NCBI GenBank assembly: GCA_039619475.1
Contig: CM077116.1
Coordinates: 296,836,464 to 296,900,463, forward strand
Source of the DNA: Icerya purchasi
Taxonomy: Eukaryota > Arthropoda > Insecta > Hemiptera > Monophlebidae
DNA length: 64,000 nucleotides
Reading direction: 5' to 3'
Of the stretch, positions 57,813-64,000 are shown one piece after another. How positions within the stretch are numbered: the stretch's first letter is position 1; every line of letters begins with the position of its first letter. The position numbers were made by a program, and so were the translations under genes. Under the pieces are notes generated by a model. That model was not told where the DNA came from and made no database searches. It saw only the letters and a program-made list of their open reading frames with translations.

Positions 57813-60800
57813 TTTTTTTTTTTTTTTTGTTTGAAATAAGTTGTGGGTCTCACAGGGCAAATATGCCCGTTGTGTGAGTGCCCGACACTCTTATTAACGT
57901 TTATTCAAAAAAAAAAAATATATACAATATAAAAATTATAATTTATCTTAACTTATTCTATAATCATAATATTAGTACTCTAGCGTTAAGATTAAGTATA
58001 AATATATATACGCATGCAACTACGTAACACGCCCCGTAATACGTATCTGTACATTATTACATGCCGACAGCTCAATATTTAAAATAGGAAACATAATCTT
58101 CTTTACGACTTAATGTCCGGTAAAGACACTAGGAAGTCAAAAACAAAAACGTAAAAAGAAAGGAGCATTAAAAGGTAGAGAGATTCAGAACGTAGCTTGT
58201 TGTTTAATCTTTGCACCATTCCTTTAACCAATTTTCCACCTCCTTTTTCCACGCACCAATTCTTTTTTCCTCTAATATATGATTCGGGATTGTACTTATT
58301 AATTTAATTAAAACCGAATTATCCGTATTATCAATTCGCAGATTTACCCCACGAGGATAGATGTAGTATGTATTACTTTGGTTTCTTGTCAATCTAGTTT
58401 TTTGCCTAGATGGTAATTTTATATTATTGACGTTAAATTCTAGTAGTCTGTAATAGTAATAGTACATCTTGGGGGACATTTCATTGTTTTCCTTCCACCA
58501 TGTTGATCCAGGGACATTTTGCTTCCAATGAGGAAGTATGAGTTTCAAACACCTCTTCTGTATTTTACTTATTTTATTTATTTCAGTTTTCTTAGCCTCG
58601 CCCCATATTTGGATTCCATATAAAATTCTAGACATTATAATTGAGTTATAGTATATACGTAGTGTTTGATATGATAGTACCTGCTTTATTTTATATAAAG
58701 CTGGAATTGTCTGTCTTATTTTTGAGTTTAAACTTAAAATGTGTTTTTTCCAATTCAGGGATTTATCTATATATACACCTTAATATTTAAAGTCATTTAC
58801 GTTTTCTAACGGTGGACAAGGACATAAATGGGTGTTGATATTTACATGAAGCTCATGAATGCAATTGTTACTGTGGAGGATAATTCGCGGATCGCGTATT
58901 TTATATTTAGAACTATTCCGAATGTGTAATACTTTTGATTTATTTATGTTTATACATAACTTTCTATCATGTGCCCATTTACTAAAATTATCTACATCAT
59001 CTTGTAGTAATTTTTCCGCCATCTCAAAATTGTTGTGCTCGATTAACAAAGCAATATCATCAGCAAAAACATATACCTTTGCATTTTTAATATGTTTGTG
59101 TAACGAGTTGGTATAAATAAGAAAAAGAATCGGGGCCAATATGGTACCCTGACCTACTCCATAATGAATATTTTTTTCATTAATTTTATTCCCTGCAATT
59201 TTGACCATACTTTTCCTATTTGTTATATAATTCTTAAACCACTCAAGTTGATTGTTTTTAATGCCTAGATTTTCTAAATCCTTGATCAGTAATTCATGAT
59301 CAACTAAATCAAACGCTTTGGATAGGTCAATAAATGAAATTAAAAATTGGTTCCCCATCGACAATCCCATATTTATCCTATTTACAATTGTTCTCAATAA
59401 TGTTATCGTGGATCTTTTTCTTCTAAAACCGTGTTGGTTTTCGTAGAGTAGATTGTTTTTTTCCAGATAATTTCTTAAGTGTTTATCAATGTAGTGTTCT
59501 AAAATTTTAGTTATCACAGATGTTATTGTTATTGGACGGTAGTTTTCATACTGATTCTTCATTCCTTTTTTATATATTGGTCTAACAATACCTCTTTTAA
59601 GCCCATCAGGAGTAATAGCTTCCTTTATAAAATAGTTAACCATGTTCGTCAAAATAGGAACAAAAATATTTAAGTTTTGTTTTATATCTTTAACCCTAAT
59701 TTCATCCCATCCAGGTGCCTTATAAACTTTTAGATCATTAATTATTGCTTCTATTTGGTATTTATTTGCTGGCGGAATAAAAAAGGAAGAATAAATACGA
59801 TTATCAAAATTCGAATTCAATAACTAAATGTGACATTCGTGTCTACGATTTTCCACTGAACATATAAAATAATCACTAAATTGTTCAGCAACTGATGCAG
59901 TATTTCCAAAATGTTTAACGATGAAATCATCGATTGATGTTTTATTGTTTTTATTAACAATATTGTTAATTACATTCCATACTTTTTTACAATCATTGTT
60001 TGCTTTAACTATTTGACTCCGATAATAATTCTGTTTCGCATTCCTTATTTCAGTTGTAACCATATTTCGATATTTTCTAAATAAATTTTTATATCGAATA
60101 TTGGTTCTGTTCCCTTTACTAAGTTTAAAGTACTGATCTCTGATTTTCATAAAATTGATTATTTTTTGACTCATCCATTCATTTTTAGGACAGTATTTAG
60201 TCACCTTTTTACTCTGCGGTACTTCTATTTTGCATTCTTTGTAAAGGCCTTTAAAAACTGAATGTATATTATCATATATATTTCCTGACGTTGTAGCGCA
60301 CCTTACCTCATTCCAGTTATGATTAATTATCTTATTATGCAATCTCTTTTCATCGAAAACATATTTCAAAGGGTTACTAATAGATTGAAAACTCCGGTTT
60401 GAGATACTAAATGCACAACAAATGATGTAATGATCTGATATTTTCGAGTGAATAATTCCCGAAGTAATTTCATTTGTATTATACTTAATAAATATGTTGT
60501 CTATACATGACTGAGTACTTCTATCAATCCGTTCTTCTTCTCTCGTTATTCCATTTATTAACTGTATTCCTCCTGACCCATAAATTACGTTTAAAAAATT
60601 CTCAGCCTGTACATTACGAATAGATAAATCAATATTAAAATCACCACAAATCAGGAAATTATCTTTATTGCTTAATTTTTTTAAGAGTGAAGCGGTTTCG
60701 TTTATAAATTCGCCTACGTTTTTACTCGGTGATCTGTACATAGCAATTAAGCGTAAAGGGTTGTTTTTGCAAATCTCTATATCTGTCATCACCAGGTCCA

Positions 60801-61000
60801 TACTTGGTCTATTATTAACCTCCCGAACGTGATATTTAAACTTATTATTTATAAACACAAGTATTCCTCCATTAAACCCTATAGGTCTTTGTAGTCCAAT
60901 ATTCGTGAATCCAGTTATACTATATAGATTTAATTCATCCTTACTTATATTAATTTCAGTTAATATGATGACACTTAAAGATGACCTGTGAATGTAAGTT
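57813..61000 (-). mobile_element. CR1/L2-like LINE copy 5, 5'-truncated
   Basis: Poly-T at 57813-57828, then the 3' motif with GTGGGTCTCACAGGG and TGTGTGAGTGCCCGACAC and a 3' UTR to about 58200. ORF2 runs from 58204 up to about 60990, where it is cut within the endonuclease. It is nearly identical to copy 1 in the overlapping endonuclease region. Confidence 0.88.
58204..60990 (-). pseudogene. CR1/L2-like ORF2: endonuclease and complete RT
   Basis: All parts are in one frame, broken by TAG at 59821-59823 and TAA at 58780-58782 (in FKY*GVYID, where relatives have Leu). Endonuclease: ILTEINIS, GGILVFINNKF, ICGDFNIDL and SDHYIICCAF. RT: KAPGWDEIRVKDI, QHGFRRKRSTITLL, FIDLSKAFDLVDHE, GVGQGTILAPILF and VYVFADDIALLIEH (Asp pair intact). 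C-terminal: MSRILYGIQIWGEAKK, EMSPKMYYYYYRLLEF and RGVNLRIDNTD. There is no RNase H, as expected for the CR1/L2 group. This copy supplies the RT that copy 1 lost. Confidence 0.88.
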
Positions 61001-62677
61001 ATAAATTATTTAATAGTTAGTAAGCGCTGTTGAGATTTATTTACAGATCTTGTCCACGTGTCGCCAAGAGTCCAGCTGGGTAAAAGTAAACGCCTCAGAA
61101 AGTTGAATTTGTCTGTACACTCCGTGAAATGATCGCAGCACCAACAGCACAGCTATAGGCTGACGAAATTTATCTCTACTATTAGTAAATATTACCGAAA
61201 AATCAGAGTACCGAAATTTAATTTCACCAGTAAAAACAAGTTCTCCCGCGGGGAGGATAAGTACTGTTTATTTAAATCTTTAGAAGAGGTTACATTAATA
61301 TCTAGAATCAGTGGTTTGATGCGTGGGAAAAACAAAGAGTTATCTCGATGACGAAACGGGAATAAAAGAGCTGAAATAAATTCGTGTTATAATTCGCTTG
61401 ACAAGAACTTTCTCGGAAACAAATTGCCATTCTGAATGCAACTCCATAGTATTAGGTATAAAGAGGGCGAAGGTAGAATGATTTAATTAAAAAACTAGAT
61501 CTACTCTTTATAAAAGAACTAGTTTGGTATTCGTCGCGACAGCCTAGTTGCTAGAGCGCTTGACTTCCGTTACGGAGGTCACGGGTTCGATCCCGGGCGA
61601 CGACAGAACTTATTACAAAGAATTAAATTAAATACTCGTTAATAATCACGTGGAAGGCAATGGCAAACAAGCATACCATCATATGTGCGCTAGTTAGTAC
61701 ACACAGTAGACATACACGGGACTGCATTTGTATATGCCGATATAAATCAAACGATTACTAATCAGTTCCGAATGAAGTCTTGCGCGTGTACACATTCGTA
61801 CTGCATATAAACAATTGCCTAGTACATTACCTATATCTGTACAGCTGAGATGTACGAATAGGTAGTCGCCGACGCTCAGGAATTAAATATGGCGTTTTAA
61901 AGAAAGTTTGGTATCCTGATCGGATGATTTTACACTAATAAACCTCAGGCCTATGTTCTCTATAGATCCAATTTTATTAAGTAGGCTATTCCGACACACA
62001 TAGAAAAGCGTCTCACATAGTCACAAGTTTAGCTTTTATTAATGCCGTATATAACACTAATTCCACTAGTGTCTGAAACAGATCCGAACAAAACTCTGTA
62101 TCATTACATTATTAAACTAACTGTATCATTTGTGTAATCGGGTGTCAATGCTACTTTTAGCGTATCGAAAAAAAAGAAAAAAAAGAATATATATATATAC
62201 CTTAAGGACGTGTTTTGAGCTTACATATTCGGACACCGATTTAGCGTGTTCAATTTTTATTTTTAAAAATTAAAATAAAAGGCTTAGTAAACAACCGCGT
62301 GCCTAAAAGGTCGCATTACGCGTTGAAATTAAACGATTTCGATAATTTTCCATTCGATATAAAACGTATATTATACTAGTACTTTGCAATTTTAAGAAAA
62401 TTTGAAAGATTTTTTCGGTTAACCCACTGCTTATGGACAGTAGTTTGATGGTGAAAAATGGGAGTTACGATTTCACGTTTATTATTTGCACAATTTCACT
62501 ATGAATCACTTTTTGTGACTTTCCTCCCACGATTCTTTTTACATAACATTATATTGAGAAAAAGTTCACTTTAGGAAAAAAAAAAAAAAAAAACGAGAAA
62601 AAGGACCAGAGAGATCGAAAATTCCAGACGATATTTATAAATAGTCTATTTTGCGAGCTTATAAATAAATTAATTTG
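61001..62677. other. No gene recognised apart from a tRNA-like stretch
   Basis: Mixed-composition, mostly AT-rich sequence with poly-A runs near 62170 and 62577. No long open frame and no exon of the gustatory receptor could be recognised. A tRNA-like stretch lies at 61531-61604. Confidence 0.45.
61531..61604 (+). other. tRNA-like sequence, probably a SINE head or tRNA pseudogene
   Basis: Has an A-box-like TAGTTGCTAGAGCG (61545-61558), a strong B box GGTTCGATCCC (61584-61594) and a perfect 7-bp acceptor-like pairing of 61531-61537 with 61597-61603. The T arm pairs CGGG/CCCG but has a 6-base loop instead of 7. The anticodon arm (ACTTCC/GGAGGT, 61563-61579) leaves an ambiguous anticodon. I read it as a polymerase III promoter remnant, not a working tRNA. 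Confidence 0.55.
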
Positions 62678-62829
62678 TATAATAAAATAAACTTTAATAA
62701 CAAACAATATAGATCAATAAATTAGATAAATACCTATTTAGAAACGTTTTCGGGCATAACCCATCATCAGCTAACACTAACTTAAAGGAAACTTAAAACA
62801 TACTGAAGTGAATATAGGGAATACATGTG
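62678..62829 (-). repeat. Left inverted terminal repeat of the Penelope-like element
   Basis: Reverse complement of 63320-63471 with one difference (AGATAAATACC against AGATAAGTACC). Contains the hammerhead-like motif in minus orientation at 62738-62774. Confidence 0.9.
62738..62774 (-). ncRNA. Hammerhead ribozyme-like motif, minus strand
   Basis: Reverse complement of the motif at 63375-63411. Same core bases CTGATGA and GAAA, same tiny stem III. Confidence 0.6.
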
Positions 62830-62934
62830 TATATATAGTAGATGTAAAGAGGAATAAACATGGCAGGTATAAAAATCTATAGGTTGAAAATGCTAATAAT
62901 TAATATAAAATATAAAATAAAACAAGAAGACAAA

Positions 62935-63276
62935 AAGTTAAATTTTTATATTAAACAGTGGATTATTATTATTAGGTGTTTGGTCATTTAAAATATTATT
63001 TTTATATTTATTTATATAATAATTTTCTGCAATGTTCATATTATTACCTTTGTGATAAGTGGCCAGGATGGTTACAGTATTTTCTATTGAATTAGGTTTA
63101 TGTTTATTTTTAATTAGATGTTCTGCATAGGTTGATTTTTCTATTTCATTATTATTAAATGCTTTTATATGTTCTTTATATCTGCAATTGATTTTTCGCC
63201 CTGTTTGACCAATGTATGATTTCTCACAATCAGTACAATTTATTTTATATATACCGCTATTTTCGTAAATATTATT
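62935..63276 (-). pseudogene. Penelope-like GIY-YIG endonuclease domain
   Basis: An open frame on the minus strand ending in TAA near 62935. It reads GIYKINCTDCEKSYIGQTGR, the GIY...YIG core with the Cys pair typical of Penelope-like elements. The catalytic Arg region follows (RYKEHIKAF), then AEHLIKNKHKPN and the C-terminal AENYYINKYKNN (Glu-Asn motif). The fold would nick DNA for target-primed insertion. No ATG and no RT precede it. The element is truncated. Confidence 0.82.
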
Positions 63277-63319
63277 ATTTTTTAAATTTAATGTGTTTAT
63301 TTTATATTTTAAATTATTT

Positions 63320-63471
63320 CACATGTATTCCCTATATTCACTTCAGTATGTTTTAAGTTTCCTTTAAGTTAGTGTTAGCTGATGATGGGTTATGCCCGAA
63401 AACGTTTCTAAATAGGTACTTATCTAATTTATTGATCTATATTGTTTGTTATTAAAGTTTATTTTATTATA
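63320..63471 (+). repeat. Right inverted terminal repeat of the Penelope-like element
   Basis: Partner of 62678-62829. Contains the plus-strand hammerhead-like motif. Confidence 0.9.
63375..63411 (+). ncRNA. Hammerhead ribozyme-like motif, plus strand
   Basis: Order TTAG, CTGATGA (63379-63385), stem II GGG...CCC (63387-63397) with a 5-base loop, GAAA (63398-63401), a self-complementary stem III AACGTT (63401-63406), a free T at 63407 as the expected cleavage position, then CTAA pairing with TTAG as stem I. The base after CTGATGA is an unpaired T, slightly off consensus. The very short stem III is typical of hammerheads in Penelope-like elements, which may act as dimers. Confidence 0.62.
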
Positions 63472-63559
63472 CCATTTTAACAAACAGGATGTATTCACCT
63501 ACATTTAAATTAATTTGTCTCGAGCTTTTCTTATTTTTTCTCTCGCTATTACTTTCTTC

Positions 63560-63635
63560 TTCTTTGATTAACGTGCCGTGTACTGCCGCCTAGGCCAAAG
63601 GCACGGATAAGATAAGATTTTTTTTTTTTTTTCCT
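63560..63635 (-). mobile_element. LINE 3' end fragment with a shared inverted-repeat motif
   Basis: GTGCCGTG (63579-63586) and GGCACGGATAA (63601-63611) repeat the arrangement at 51389-51425 in the I-like LINE 3' UTR. Only this short 3' piece is present, next to a poly-T run. Confidence 0.5.
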
Positions 63636-63711
63636 TTGACCCAACAACACGAAAAATTAAAAAATAGAACTAATTAGCCAGGCGGTCAGAAATGGAAAGA
63701 ACAAACTCTAT

Positions 63712-64000
63712 AAATCCTGTCTTAAAAGACTTAATCTCCTTAAATCTCTCTCTCCCCTCAGATGGGGAGGCGATCCGTTTATCCTTCTAATTCTTTTCAA
63801 AGCCATCATCCGGTCCAAGCTCGACTATTGTTCCTTTATCTACGGTAATTCCTCCAAGTCTCTCCTTACTAAACTTTACGCGATCCAGAACTCTTGCCTC
63901 CGTTTGTGCATTGGAGCCTTGAAATCCTCCCCCATTCCCGCAGTTCTATCAGAGTCGGTTGCCCAACCACTGTTTATTCGCCGTTCTCAGCTTGGGTATC
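63712..64000 (+). mobile_element. RNase H-family LINE, RT fragment running off the window
   Basis: Plus strand. Reads SLSPLRWGGDPFILLILFKA, RSKLDYCSFIYGNSSKSLL, NSCLRLCIGALKSSPIPA and LFIRRSQLGY. This is clearly the RT thumb region of the family at 41235-44732 (NWGGDPCILL, LDYCCFIYGNSSRSLL). It is 5'-truncated near 63712 and open to the window end, so RNase H may follow outside. Confidence 0.82.

Larger units (their letters stand above)
62678..63471 (-). mobile_element. Penelope-like element remnant with inverted terminal repeats
   Basis: A GIY-YIG endonuclease domain lies between 152-bp inverted repeats (62678-62829 and 63320-63471, one mismatch seen). Each repeat holds a hammerhead-ribozyme-like motif. 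Penelope-like elements are known for a C-terminal GIY-YIG domain and for terminal repeats, direct or inverted, bearing hammerhead ribozymes. The reverse transcriptase is absent, so this is a short 5'-truncated copy. Confidence 0.8.

Noticed and set aside
1..64000. Bacterial-style operons, ribosome binding sites or CRISPR arrays
   Set aside because: Nothing prokaryotic is present. The content is LINEs, DNA transposons and an intron-bearing receptor exon.

Overview
The window is eukaryotic, AT-rich and dominated by transposable elements. One exon (2761-3654) looks like an insect gustatory receptor with a canonical splice donor, so the source is most likely an insect. No further taxonomic claim is supported. 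Almost everything else is retrotransposon or DNA-transposon sequence, mostly broken by nonsense codons, frameshifts, deletions and nested insertions.

Layout. 1-2700: host-like sequence with an internally deleted hAT transposase relic (505-1122). 2761-3654: gustatory-receptor exon. 3715-25280: a three-level nest. A minus-strand RNase H-bearing LINE (3715-4209 and 25031-25280) was entered by a full-length Jockey element (4210-25030, 16-bp target duplication with one mismatch). Jockey ORF2 was then entered by a 16.3-kb almost perfect palindrome (7004-23327) flanked by a 6-bp duplication GCAAAT. The palindrome has two arms of about 8 kb whose termini start AGTAGTG, a TA-rich centre near 15572, internal tandem duplications, and no recognisable transposase. 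A diverged relative of one arm lies at 48475-50287 and also begins AGTAGT. 6-bp duplications and AG termini fit the Maverick/Polinton class, but no Polinton protein is seen, so the assignment is tentative. This is the most interesting object in the window.

25288-61005: a LINE graveyard with two main lineages. The first is a CR1/L2-like family (FP25K-like ORF1, then EN-RT without RNase H). It has copies at 25600-30051 (+), 31037-33720 (-), 34046-35160 (-), 44795-45883 (-) and 57813-61000 (-), plus a 3' stub at 25288-25420. Most share a 3' inverted-repeat motif just before the poly-A. The second is a set of RNase H-bearing I-like LINEs: 35170-39310, 39400-41234, 41235-44732, 45870-46351, 46359-48474, 51352-56176, 56590-57812, and plus-strand pieces at 30160-31036 and 63712-64000. 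The copy at 51352-56176 is nearly intact: gag plus an EN-RT-RNase H frame interrupted by one nonsense codon, with a damaged C-terminal end. A broken mariner-type transposase with DD41D spacing (29063-29936) sits inside the first CR1-like copy.

61005-64000: mostly unassigned sequence with a tRNA-like stretch (61531-61604) and a compact Penelope-like remnant (62678-63471). The remnant is a GIY-YIG domain between 152-bp inverted repeats, each carrying a hammerhead-ribozyme-like motif.

No operon-like host gene system is present. Functional relations are those of transposon life cycles: ORF1 nucleic-acid-binding proteins paired with ORF2 endonuclease/reverse transcriptases.
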